Below, piece after piece: positions 35,049-47,500 of a stretch of DNA of 64,000 bases; the first letter of the stretch is position 1; every line of letters begins with the position of its first letter. The position numbers were made by a program, and so were the translations under genes. Location of the stretch: the NCBI GenBank assembly GCA_036785705.1, contig JAWUZG010000016.1:558001-622000 (forward strand), written 5' to 3'. The notes beneath the pieces were generated by a model. The model searched no databases and was not told where the DNA came from. It saw nothing but the letters and a program-made list of their open reading frames with translations. This DNA comes from Acanthornis magna (lineage: Eukaryota; Chordata; Aves; Passeriformes; Acanthizidae).

Positions 35049-38000
35049 GTGCCAAACCAGTGTGATGGGAGCGGCTGGCACGAATGAGCCACCTGCAGCT
35101 TTTAGCAGTGCCTGGGCTAAAAGATGAACCAGGATTTTTCCAACAGCAGATGGCAGCTCTCCCTTGTCTCTCTTTCATGCACACAACACATCTGTCAGTT
35201 CTCCTGAGCAGGGGAAGTAATTAATCCCCTCTGCACTCCACGTTATAAAGGTATTGGACCACCTGCCTTATGTGCTGACCACAGAAAATCCATCCCACGG
35301 GACCCCTTCATTGATGGGCTGTCAGTGTGGAAGGATCTGCCATAAAGAAAGTGATTTCCTGTACCAGGAGGTGTAAGATGTACCTTAGGTCCCCCTCTTC
35401 TTGTCTCAGGTGTGGAAGATAAGGGAGCTGTAATCCACCTCTGAAAAAAGTGAGATATGCAAGAGACATCCATGCCCGGGGTTCAGTGGCCACCTTCAGG
35501 GCTTTTGTTTGCCCACCTGTGTGGCACGAAAGCAAAGCTCACATTTGCTTTGACAGTCTGGTTCTCAGAGTGATTTTGGGGAGCACAAACCAAATGCCTT
35601 CTCGGGAAAGGCAGTGAAACACCGTTCCACTCTGGCACCTCACGGAAACATCTTCCAGATCCCTATGTGGGCTGCACTGCTATAAGATCCTCCAGCAATT
35701 CACATAGCACATGTGCTAAAAGAAGACTCTCAAACCATTCAGAGCTCCCACAAGATCCTGAAGTGGGTTTTGTGCCTATATGAAAAGGGCCAAGTGCCAC
35801 AGGCACCTTCCCATTTGCCAGCGTTTGCCTGCCTTCCACTCTGCCACCACTTCGTCATCCACTGACACTTCTAGTTTGAAATCCTTTCCTCTCTTCAGCT
35901 GCTTTCCCTTCTGTTCTCAGTCCCACTTGCTGAGCCCCTCGATTATTTTATCAGGTCTTTTTCTTACTATCCATTTGCCAACTGTTCTCTCTTCTGCCTT
36001 CATCCTCCTGAAAACTCGGAGAGATGCAGCTTGGGCCCATGATGGAAGTGGCGGTGGTGCTTTCTATTCAATGAGAGGGACGTGAGAGGGACAAAGGTTT
36101 CCTGAGTAGCAGAATAATTTGCTGGTGGAAGCAGGAGATTGCTAATGTCATGACTACGCTCGGTACGAGAGCAGTGGCCAGCAGCAAATTTCAGAGAATA
36201 AAGGTGATCCTCTTGAAGTCCTGTTACACTGCACTGAGGGCACGGCAGACACACACCTACTGCACCTGGAGCACCTGGAGAAATGACAGTGCTTTGATGT
36301 GGCTCCAGGCTTCTTTGATCCCACAGAAGATCCCTTCAAGGCCATACTGTAAGATGCTTTTTTTACCTCCTCCCCACCACAGCTGGCAGCAGCACCCTGC
36401 ATCCTCACTGCTCTTTCCAGCACAGCCAGTGCTGCTTTTCAATGCAGCTTGCTTGGCAGGGGGGCAAAGCTGCTGAAGGAATTACAGCCCTGGGCTCAGG
36501 TCTGCAGGGAAGTGATAAATATCACCAGACTGCCCAGGAGTGCTGGCACACCTCTAAAAGAGATTCCACAGGGGCTACGAGCCGCAGGAGAAATAATTCA
36601 CACATCAGCTCCCTGAAAATACCAACAATGATCAGATCCACCAGCCCAAATCCAGGATGGATGGCTTTGCCTCAAAGCCATGCTGCGCTCAGTGCCATGT
36701 TTGTGTAAAACGAATGGTGTGATGGCTCCTTCCCTCTTTTGGCAGGGCTGGCAGCTATGCCAGGCACCAGACTGGCTTACAGAGGCTCTGGAGAGGAGGC
36801 ACAGCCTGACAAGTGTCCTCTTGTAGAGCCACAGAGCTCCTGCACACACATCCTGCAGGAAGACCTGTGGCAGGAGCCAGAGGTGGAGGGAGTTCAGCAC
36901 CTTCCGTGACTGATGTGCAAGCCCAGTACTTATTGCACCAAATTATTTGTTACTGCATGCATAGCATTGGCCATCTAAATATCTTGCTTCATAAGAATGA
37001 TCAACTCAGCCAAGAAAACGATTCTAAAACAGACAATTTTATATTACTTTTAGCTCTGAAGCCTCCAGCTCCTGCTTCTCTTAATAGTGTGGGTTTTTCC
37101 TACCTCAATTTCTCCTTGCCTTGAGTGTAGTCAAAGTAGAAAAACTAGGAGCATATATTCTCCTTGTGGTACCTTTCCTGGACACAGGTGAAAGTGGGCC
37201 CTATACTCCCTGATCTACTGCATACCTCACATCTTCAGAAAGGTGGTTGGTAAAATGTGAGGCGGTGGGGTGTGGTACCACACTTGTATTTGTGCTTCAC
37301 ACTCACCTACCTATATCTGCTCCTCTGTTAAAATTTCCATTAAGCTCCTGTTCTGTGTTGCTTTTTCTGCTGACCTTCCAAAATCATCACATTTATACAA
37401 TGAGCCCAATGGTCTTTGCTGCCCACAGAGGTTCTTCAGGTACATAGACATTAATTTAGTGGGAATATGCTTGACAATTTTTGCCAGTCCCCTGCATGCC
37501 CTGCAAACCGAGCCATGATCGCTGTGGTCTGCAGCTCACTAATCCTCTGTTTTAATGCCTGATTAGGTCCCAAATCCATCATTGTTAGTGAGATGTGGGT
37601 GTGGGGAGTGCAGGAGGATTTCATCCTCTCGGCTGAGAGTTAAGCTGCTAGAGGTACACCCGCCTGGTGCTGTACCAGTGTATTAATTAGCTTGCCTGGA
37701 AATTTCATTGGTGCTGTTCAGTGAGGTTGTGGAAAGGTCAGACACTCCATTTAGAAGTGCTGCGCTTCAACTTGAAGTCATTACATCTGACACTTAGCAA
37801 ATCTCCAGGAAAAAAGCTCAAATAAAGCATTAGCATAAAAATATTTTAAAAACTCAAGTCCCCACTTCAAGCCGCATGCGAAAGAACGCCAAATCATGAT
37901 AATCAGCATCTTCGTAGCTCCTTAATTACAAGGATTTGGCTTCTTCGTTCTCCAAGTGAGCTCTGCAGGGGCTGTAAGCTTGATGCTCCAGTGGTCATCA

Positions 38001-38214
38001 CTGCTCTTTGCACAGGGGAAACATCACCACCCTGCCTTGTACTGTCAGACACACAATTAAAGCTGGTTTAAGTTATCTGCCCCTAAAAGAAGACTCAAGG
38101 CCCCTGATGGATGGCTCCATACCCCAGACCCTGTGAAATTAAATTAAGTATCAGTAAAGGTGTTATTCTATTGCTTAAAATGTAGAACTGCAGAATGAAT
38201 GAAAAACACATGCC

Positions 38215-39068
38215 ATCCTCCCGTGCTGGGAGGAGTGACCAATACCTCAGAGGGCTGTGCAGCCCTCCAGAAAGACCTCAACAGGCTGGAGAGATGGGCA
38301 GAGAAGAACCTGCTGAAATTCACCAAATGCAGATGAAGGTCCTGTACCTGGGGAGGAGCAGTCCTGGGCACCAGTACAGGCTGGGACTGACCTGCTGGAA
38401 AGCTGCTCTGTGGAGAGGAACCTGAGTGTCTCAGTGGACAGCAAGCTGTCCCTGAGCCAGCAGTGTGGCCGTGTGGCCAAAAAGGCCAATGGTGTCCTGG
38501 GGGGCATGAGAAAGAGCACTGCCAGCAGGTCAGGGAGGTGATCCTGCCCCTCTGCTCAGCCCTGGTGAGGCACAGCTGGGGTGCTGTGTCCAGCTCTGGG
38601 CTCCTCAGAATGAGAGAGACATGGAGCTCCTGGAGCAGGTCCAGCAGAAGGTGACAAAGATGATGGAGGGACTGGAGCATCTCTCTGATGAGGAAAGGCT
38701 GAGGGAAGAGCTGGCTGAGAGGGGACCCATCAATGGCTATCAGTACCTGAAGGGAGGGTGGCAAGAGGACGGAGCAGGCTCTGCTTGGGAGTGCCCAGCA
38801 ATGGGACAAGAGGTGACGGGCAAGAACTGATGCCCAGGAAGTTCCACCCAAACACGAAGAAGAATTTCTTTACTGTGCAGTGACCACGCACTGGAACAGA
38901 TTGCCCAGAGAGGGTGTGGAGTCTCCCTCACTGGAGATGCTCCAGAATCATCTGGATGCAATCCTGCGCAATGTGCTCTGGGATGGCCTTGTTTGAGCAG
39001 AGAGGTTGGACCAGATGACCCACTGTGGTCTCTTCCAACCTGATCCATTTGGGGATTCTGTGATCCTT
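38215..39068 (+). mobile_element. CR1 LINE, 5'-truncated 3' fragment
   Basis: About 850 bp colinear with the end of avian CR1: the C-terminal part of the reverse-transcriptase protein (ORF2), the 3' UTR and the tail. Recognisable ORF2 peptides are spread over different frames, for example MELLEQVQQKVTKMMEGLEH near 38621-38680 and the LYLGRSSPGHQYRLG stretch near 38340-38385, so the frame is broken by indels and stops. The end reads GGATTCTGTGATCC, the CR1 terminal repeat style. CR1 copies move by target-primed reverse transcription and are usually 5'-truncated, as here. This copy is inactive. Confidence 0.93.
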
Positions 39069-39464
39069 GGAAGAAAATAAAAACATGGAATTAAATGGCA
39101 AAAAGACAGAATTTACTTGAGCTTTACATATGTGTATAAGACTGTCACCTGTCTTTCCTACCAGATAGGGCCACGTCTGCAGCAGAGCAGTGTGGCTGTG
39201 GTACAGACAACAGGAAAGGGCTTAGATGTCAGATAAAACAGGTGACAATTTATGAAGCTGAAGTAAACTTCCCCCTGTATTTCCAACCTCCCTGCTCTGC
39301 CTGCTTATGCCCCTGGGAGGTGGGAATGTGCTACCTCAGACATAGCTGGGTGACCTAGAATGTGTGTCCCAGGGCTAGGACAGGTGACAGATGGCAGCAG
39401 GTGAAGCTGCAGTAACTCCATCACGTTGGGATGCAGGTGAGCCCAAAGCAGCCACGCAGGCTGC
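39069..39464. other. Spacer between two CR1 fragments
   Basis: About 400 bp of unremarkable sequence; no gene seen. Confidence 0.5.
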
Positions 39465-39670
39465 CACAGAACCACAGAATTATAAAATATCCTGAGATAA
39501 AAGGCAACCATAAGGATCATCAAGTCCAGCTCCTGGTCCTGCACAGGACAGCCCTGAGAAGGAGATCCCATGTGCCTGAGAGTGTTGGAAGGCTCTGTGG
39601 GAGCAAGTCCTTCTCTTCCACCTTTGCTATGAACGTCCTGTGTTCTCTCACCTTGTCCATCCCTTCCCCT
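39465..39670 (-). mobile_element. CR1 LINE 3' end fragment, inverted
   Basis: ACCACAGAATTATAAAATAT, followed by a stretch reading GATCATCAAGTCCAGCTCCT and TGCACAGGACA, is the reverse complement of an avian CR1 3' end. It is the opposite orientation to the neighbouring CR1 at 38215-39068 and of a different subfamily type. The right border is vague. Confidence 0.8.
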
Positions 39671-42600
39671 CACAGCTGAAAACACAGTGAGTACCACACC
39701 ACCATTGTTTTACAGCAGTGCCTGCAGCATATGGACTGCGTTAAAGCCCTGTTCAACCTCCGCCTAGAGCTGTGCTTCCAGGTGCTCTTTGCACCATGCA
39801 GTTCATAAGGAGGCCTCATTTTGTCTGTATTGCAAGTGGTAAAACTAAATACAGCTGAAGGGATCACAATGTAGTTGTTTTTGCGAAGAAAAAACAGTTT
39901 AAACCTCCAAGGCTGGAGCTGACAGCCAGGAGCTGGCTGGGGAAAGACGGCTGCTCCCAACTCCGTGTCGGTAACACCATAAACATAAGGCTGGACAATT
40001 TACAGCAAAATCAAAAGAGGGCAGAGGAGGGAACAGAGCCAATCCCTCCTGCGCTAACAACGCTATCACAGCTCCAGCTGGAAGAGGGCAGCATGTGTTT
40101 TATTTAATGGTTTATATTGCTCCATCGCTGAGGTCACATTTCTGAGAGCAAAACAAACCAGCAGCAAAAGCAGGGAACCTCTGCTTCAGCACCTGGGTCT
40201 GGCCTGGGAATTCAAAGTCTGGGTCTAGATCCAAACTCTTCCCAAGTGCCCAAGGACTTGCATTTTAAGATTTAGATTTTGTTCATTTATATATGTGCTA
40301 AAAAACCTCACCAAAGAGAAAAAGGCTTAGCACACATCTATTAGCAGCTGGCCTCGCCTTCTTATGCTATTGTAAATGAGGTCAGTAGGACTCTGCAGAA
40401 TATTATCATAAGGTTGCAATTAGCAATGAGAATTATGCCACACACATTTTACATTAAAGGAAACAGTTGCAGGAAAAGGCTGTTCAATTCAGACATCAAA
40501 GCACACAGTGCATGTCAATTAATAATACAGCAAAATATAAACTTGAGATGTACAGACACACCAATAGTTCATTTTTTTACAAAAAAATGCTCTTGTTGAG
40601 AAGTTCAATCACACTTTATAGAAATTTTCCATTTTTGAATATTGTATAAAAGGGCATAAATTTATTATTAGCTTGAATACAGACATGATTTACAAGGGTA
40701 TGAATGTGTCAGAAAAAAATATGATATATATGGGTAGAAACATGTCAAGTAAAGGCATTTTGTTAACTAAAACCCTCTTTCAAAGTAAATCTAATGAGCC
40801 ATTAAATTTTATAAAATACTTAACCATACCACTAGCCCGTCAGTTTATTCACCAGTTGCTCTTTTCCTACAAGCTGTTTATATATTCTGTTTCTGAGTGG
40901 AACCTTGCAGAATAAGGTGACTAGAACACTTCAGATTTTTGAGTTTATTGCTAACACCTGCATGTTGTTCTCCCTATAGTCAGTGAGATCAGTTCATTAG
41001 CTATAATTGGAAAAAAATTGGGTCCTCTCTTTTGAAATAATGACACCAAGGTTTCCATGTTTAAAGAAATTTATATGGAAGCGCTGGCTGGCAAAAATAT
41101 TGAGAATACAGGGGAGACTGAACTGAATATGTTGTGGTAAGGTTAGTATTTTAGATCTTTGCCTTGTTTAATTTTTAATGTATTCATTTTGCATTTCTAT
41201 ACAGCATCTTTCAACACAGAAGTACTGGGCTAAATTTAGCTCCAGTTAATGGGAGCTCCTTCCTAAGTAAGGGCTGTGAATTCATTTGACATCTGCATGA
41301 AGAGCTGTGGCAGCACAAAGCACCTTTCAGAGAGTCCCAAGGAGAGGCTTGGAAGTCAGTGACATCCAATGGCAAATGCTTGCAGTTGCTGCATCTGGAT
41401 CAGCACAGCTCTGCTGCAGGGGTTCCTTCCCAGCCACAGCCAGCTTCAAGCTGCTGTTTTCCAGGCTGGAGCCTCATGGAGGACAGCAGTGCAATTTTCC
41501 TCAGCCCTCAGCTGACACTGATGGTGTATTTTGCGTGTGTGTTACAGCATCCTGTTTTCCATACTCCCCCAATGGGGCAAATCATGGCTAGAAAATCTCC
41601 TTGCTGAGTATAGGAAGGACCAATAGTGCTTGGGGAAGAGAAAAGCACCAAAGTAGAGCCTGTAATATAGGAAAAAGCATCCAGGGTGGTTCCTCAGGCT
41701 GAGAATGATCCTCAGACATGGTGCTGCAAGAGAAATGTCAGTGGTACAAGGGAAATGTGAGCTTAGCCGTGGAGCTGCAGTGGTGGGACCTCTCTGACCC
41801 TCTTGTCCTGTGAGCCACATGCCAAAATCTGCTGGTCTTATGTCCCAAGTATCCAAAGAGCTGGATCCAGCAGCCATCCCTCCATCCCTCCATCCTGCTG
41901 ATACACTGAGCAAGGCTTGGTCACTGCTGGGCACAAGCGTTAGCTCTGCTGGGTCCTGTGTATTTGTTTTGCCCCCCATGCTGGGGATTTCACTAAGCCA
42001 GCAGAGCATGAGCTGCAGGTCTGGAGAGGATCTGTGCTCCATCTGCTCAGGGAAGGGTGAGGCTGAGGTGGATCACCCACCCCTTGTGCAGAGTGCTGTG
42101 GTCTACTGCTCAGTTTTCACCCAGCTCTGCACAAAGACCCCGTGTGCCTCAGCCGTGCCCTGTGTCTCTCAGGGTGGGCTAAGAGAGGTTCTTTCCTTTC
42201 TCACCCACTGGCATGAGGATAAAAACATGATTACCATCACTTGCTCCTCAAACTTAACTGTCTGTGAGATGGTGGCTCAGCCAAGGGCATAAATAGATGC
42301 TTTGCACCTCATTCCTCAGACAGCCACACCAGCAGTCTGCCATTCCGAGCACTCTAAGGCAGTTGTCTTTTCTGTCCTGCTTTTGCTGTTATTTTTACTC
42401 TTTTCTTTCATTACATCTCAAAAAAATCTGTGGAGTCTTAGCTCATTTGCCTTCATTTACTGCAAAAATTTCAACATTCAGTGAACTGGACCAAATTACT
42501 GATTTTAAATGCCTGGTCTACAGCATGGATAGAGTCTTGAATCAATTACAACAAGCAGAAATTATGCGTGTATGTAAGTGCAGCCTGGTTCTAGCACCAT

Positions 42601-43888
42601 ATCCCTTTCTGTCTGTGCTTTTCCCAGGAACTGAAGAAACTTTTTCAACAAGACACATAATCCGTGATTTTACAGCAATGCTCTCTAGAGATTGGTCCTG
42701 AAGCCCCTGACATTCTAAGAAACAAAGCTCAGCAAGAGACTTGATAATACTTGTTCCTGTTCTGTGACTACACAGCTCTTCCTAGTTTGTTTCAATAAAA
42801 ACCCTTCCTTCACTTGCTCAGATTTCCTACTGGATTAATCACAAGTTTGGAATAATTAAGATCAGGAAAAAGATTTGCAAAGTCCATCCTAAAATATTCT
42901 TCCATTCTCTTAGGCACAAATTTATTGTAATAACATATGAAAATTTGCATGATATGATGAATTCACACCAAACTTTGGTTGTTCCAATTGATCCAACAGT
43001 TTTCTCCAATTAATTTTTCTGTAACATAAAAATGAATCAAGTAATTTTATAGACTTGTAAGGTGACCTTTTGAATTAATTAATCCAGATTTTTACATTTC
43101 TGAGGTGGATTTGTAGTGCTAAAAGAGTAGGTTTACATGCAGTGGTTTAAATAATCAGACTAAATTATTCACAGTGTATATATAAAGTTGCAAAATAGTC
43201 AACTTAATGAAAACATAAGGTTGAAGAACATTTAATGTTTATTTTCCTATTATTTGAGTAGTTTTGAAAGACATTTTTCATGGGTACAGGGTGTCAAGTA
43301 AGAAATATTACAGTATTTTGCCTTGGGGGGGATTGTGTTCTTATCTTCTGACTTGTAAGAGGCCTGGGGTGAAATGTCCAAGCTGTTCTCGCTGTCACAG
43401 CCACATAATTCCACTCTGAAGTATGTTAATATTCTCTCTGAGCTGTTCCTTGAAGCCCTCCTGCTACAAGTTGTCTTCAAATAACAGAAACAGCTTGAAG
43501 AACCCTCAAGCTGCAGGGCCATGCAATGTTCCTTTGGACATGTTGCAAAAGAGGACAAGAACAGAGAAGAAATTGAAGCCAACTGATGTGGTTAAACTGT
43601 GGAAATTCATGTGTCCCGAATTCCATGGATTTGCTTTAATCGGTCCCACGATCTGTTTAGTTAAGCTGTCGTAAATCCTGATGTAAGCAATATGAGGGAT
43701 ATTTAGTAAGGCTAAGACAAGGAAGACTTGTTTCCCTGGGCTCTTTCCATGGCCCAGGGTGAGAGAAAAAGACATTTTCAGGAGAACAGCTGGGGCTGTG
43801 GATGCACTGAATTGATCTCACGAAAAGACGCTGAAAGAGCAATGTCTCTTCCTCAACTCTGTTCACACCCTCCAGCTTGCTCTTATAC
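39671..43888. other. Intergenic region, no gene seen
   Basis: About 4.2 kb. A 166-codon - strand frame at 41542-42042 and a 160-codon + strand frame at 41810-42292 overlap in a moderately GC-rich part and resemble nothing known to me. The stretch 40255-40480 is AT-rich and could be a conserved non-coding element. No LTR or CR1 seen. Confidence 0.45.
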
Positions 43889-44517
43889 TGTCTTGGTTTG
43901 AAAGACAGGTGTCTTTCTAAGGAAGGTGGGAGCCTCCCTTAGAATGGATAATGTGACCCCATTCCCCCCAAATTATTATAACTTTGGAATCAGGGGCTTT
44001 CAGACAAAGATATGGGAGAAGGAGTAACAGTTTTACACTAATATTTAGAGCAAGGCAATAATACAGACACAATGGTTTAGACAGACAAAGTCAGAATACA
44101 ACCTGCACCCTGTTAGGGTGGTGCTAGCAGTGCAGTTAAAAATGGTGGCTGCAGTCCCGTTGGAGTGATGGATGTGGTCTTGGTGATCTTGTAGAAAGAT
44201 CTCGTTGCTCTCTGGATGTCCAGTGGTGGCTTTTGAGGTCTTCTCCTCTGGGAATCCAGTGGAAAGGTAGCTCGGTATTCTAGGGTCACATTTTATAAGC
44301 AGGTAAGAATGTTCAGTTCCTCCCCTTTGGGTGAGGTATCCCATAATGGGCTGTGATTATTTTATGAGTCACTCCCGGAGCCCTCGATGGCCCATGAGCA
44401 GAGATAGCCCCGATGGTGTTATCAGGGCTGGGTCATGCTGAACACAAAGAACACTGCCCCACCTGTTTTTAACAGCTTATGGAGATGGTAATAGAATACA
44501 TACTTACCCCTAGGACA
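43889..44517 (-). mobile_element. Solo LTR, ERVL-like, 629 bp
   Basis: Starts TGTCTTGG and ends GGACA on the + strand, with the termini TGT...ACA. It is flanked by a perfect 5-bp target-site duplication TATAC (43884-43888 and 44518-44522), the size used by class III (ERVL) elements. The text closely resembles passerine ERVL-type LTRs from memory. Orientation is inferred from the degraded poly(A)-signal region, which reads on the - strand. No internal retroviral sequence adjoins it, so it is a solo LTR left by recombination. The 99-codon - strand frame inside is incidental. Confidence 0.88.
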
Positions 44518-44522
44518 TATAC

Positions 44523-47500
44523 TCACTGGGCTTTCCCACCAGCCAGATCAGCTTTCCAACACTGAAGAAAAGGATTCCCTATTTTTCTGCTGGTTAGTCT
44601 GCTGCCAGGCTGGTGTCTGAGCTGGCAGTGGGGTGACCTGGCCTTCTCTAGGTTGGGCTCCCCCTCACAGGGTGATGGGCAGTGCTTTGAGTCACGGACC
44701 ATCTTCGCAGAACTCTGACTTAGACAGCATCACCATTATTCTTCACCATTATTTTGCATTACATGTATGTACCTACTTCTGTCTGTATCTATATATATTT
44801 ATCAATATGTATATACACATGTTTAAATTCTAACTACAGAGACACATCCCACCCCACCCCCATTTGCCTAAGAAGGGGTTACATTAATGTATAAAAAACT
44901 ACATTGAGGAGCAGTTTGTTTAAAAAATGTTGCTATGGCTGCAATGGCTTTTGTGTACAGTTTCTTAAAATATGGGCTCATGCAGAACAAAGTGACAGAT
45001 TTGTATCTCTGCGCGGTCGGACTGCCACTGGTTCAGCTCTGCTTGCTGGTTATAACAAGGGACAGCATCTCTCTGATGTCCTGAGTGAGCAAGTCTGGAG
45101 CTCAGCTCTCTTCAGGCAGCTGTGACTCAAAGAACCACTCTGAAGCTGTTTGTTTGCTTGAGAAAGGAGGTGGATGTGTGTCATTTCCTTGCCTAGACAC
45201 ATAAGTATCATTTTCCTTTCCCTTTTCTTTTCCTGTTTTGTTTGTGTTTTGTTTTGTTTTTTAATGAGACAGCAAATCTCTTGGGACCTGCAACACAAAC
45301 TGCATCAAAAGGCCGAGGCTTCTGAGCATGAAAAGACTGAAGGAACTGAGTTTTTTAAGGGGTCTTTGTCTGAAATCCTAGAAATTCCAAGAGGCACCTG
45401 AAACGTCAAGGCACTTAAAATTGTTGTCCTCGGATCACACAAGGGTAAAGCAGTCAGAGAGCCAACCAAACAAGTCATGAAACTTAACTTGTGAAATGGG
45501 GGAAGGAAATGTGGCACAGAGTGTGGGGCTGAAGGGACTGCAGCAGAAGTGACTTCGAGGAAGAGCAAGTGAGTGCTTGGCAGACATGAAAGGAATACTT
45601 GTCCATGGGACAGTTAAACCTCACCCATTCTGTGATTCTGTCCCTCGGCTTCCCCAGGAATCGACTTGCAAATGTTGTGTGCAGCAAACAGATCCCAATC
45701 CCGTGAGGCCCTCTCTGGTATTTCAGATCTGTTCTGCCAAAAATGTCTGCCAAAAGTCAATTTGCAATTGTTTCCATAGTTGTGTCTCTATAATGGGGTC
45801 ATTAATTATCCTCCATGTTGTTTATGAAACAATTCTAGTGATTTTCAGATTTGGCCTTTCCATGCTGACATCTCTGCTCCAGAGATAAATTCGTCATCAC
45901 TCTGTTGCCTCTGAGCTCCACCTGGGCAGAGTCTTGCCCAGGTGAGTTCTCTGGAGATGCAGACCCTTCCCAACAATCACAACAGACCAGGGCCTGAAGG
46001 TTTTACTCCAGGAATTTCAGAGGTGAAACATGCCCAGGCTTCTAACTTAAGAGACAGGAATAGAGAGACCAGAAGGATTGTACTTAGCTGTAGAGGGTTC
46101 AGGCTGGTTTGGCTAGAAGGTACCTTTCTGTCCACAAGAAAAATACTGATTTATAACCTGAAATGCTGATTACATTTGTGTGGGTGACAGTCTGTGCCCA
46201 TGGCTGTGCCAGCATTGCTGTACCTGTTATTCACCATCAGGTGTAAATACCAAAGAGAAATAAAGAAAATACGTCAATCATTATCTGGGAGGAAGTGTAG
46301 CAGGAACAGAACATCTCCCAGGGGACCTTGGTACACAGTGGGGTAAACACAGCACATCCTTAAATAGATGTATGAGTCTGTAGTCTGAGCTAAATGTTCA
46401 TTCTCAGTGAGGAAATAGGACAAGGCCTGGATCTGAGCACTGCACAAGGTCATCCTCATAATTAAGCTGCTAGTGTTCACCACGGCACAGTTTTCTGCCC
46501 ATGTTCAGAATTACCAGAGCCAAAATTGCTCCTGCAGATCCCTTGGGCTAATCCACCACATCTTCAAAGAGAAGGTCTCTCCCAGGTTTTGCCTGAAAGG
46601 AATTCAAGATAGATTTTGTCAGAAAAAGAGCAAGTACAAGTGTTAGTATTAAGGTAAGGCCTTCAGGGTCAGGAATCCTGTAGTATAAACTTTGTTCCTG
46701 TTCATCTGCTCATGCAGATGATTTTCAGATGTAGTGCACAAATAGTCCCAGAAAGAGGTTGAAAATCAGGTTGAAAGTCACTTAGACTGTCCCAACCCTT
46801 AGTCAGACACTGATATTGGCTGCCCCTGTGTTCAATGCTCTGAATATTCCTCATGGAAGAGTGCATGCACTACCTTCCTCAGTATGATTCTGTCTCACAT
46901 ATCTTGAAAGAAAAGAGTGGATTTTATTCCTTAGGAAAAGCCCCTGAGGGGGCTGAGGCTCCTCTCTTGAGAAGGTGCAGAATATGGATCCCAAAGGGAT
47001 AAAGGCCCAGGCTGACAGATACAGGAAGGTGCTTTGTCACTGCATGTGGGTGAAGTTTATACAATTCTTTCTGCTCTTCCCCCAGCAATCTGATGATCAT
47101 GGACTGTACACAGAGGACCTGATCCGTGTCAAAGGAGCCCAAGCACCAACACTGATGATGGATTTCTCTGCAAGCTTTGGGGGCACATTGCTGTGATAAT
47201 GACATGTGTCCATCAGCTCCTGAGCTTGTAGTGCTGCGGGGATGCTGAAATGGCTGGCTGGATGCAGCCAACACAAACCACATGTCTACATCCCAAACCA
47301 AAGTGTGTTGTGCAAACTTAGTAGGAAATTACATAATTTATTCATAAAGCACTGTATGAGCACATGGAGGAGCTGTTAGTCACGGACTGAGCAAACACGC
47401 TGCTGTTGACTCATCTCTTCGGCCCATCAGCTCCTCTGTTGGTTATTGAGATGTTAAATACCCTCTGGAACCAGTTGAGGCTCCTGAATATTGCCTTTGT

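Larger units (their letters stand above)
31961..38214. other. Intergenic region upstream of CLBA1, no gene seen
   Basis: About 6.2 kb with no exon that I can tie to a family. Contains the (CCCAT)n array at 32367-32420, a C run at about 32264-32273, a T-rich stretch at 33840-33868, and a 38-bp tandem duplication at 34973-35048. The part at 37675-37940 is AT-rich with homeodomain-type TAATTA/ATTAAT motifs and may be a conserved element. Confidence 0.45.

Noticed and set aside
38168..38851. 227-codon - strand frame
   Set aside because: It is the antisense of a CR1 LINE fragment, not a gene.
41542..42292. Overlapping 166-codon - strand and 160-codon + strand frames
   Set aside because: No family similarity, no splice or promoter context, and mutual overlap on opposite strands; treated as chance.
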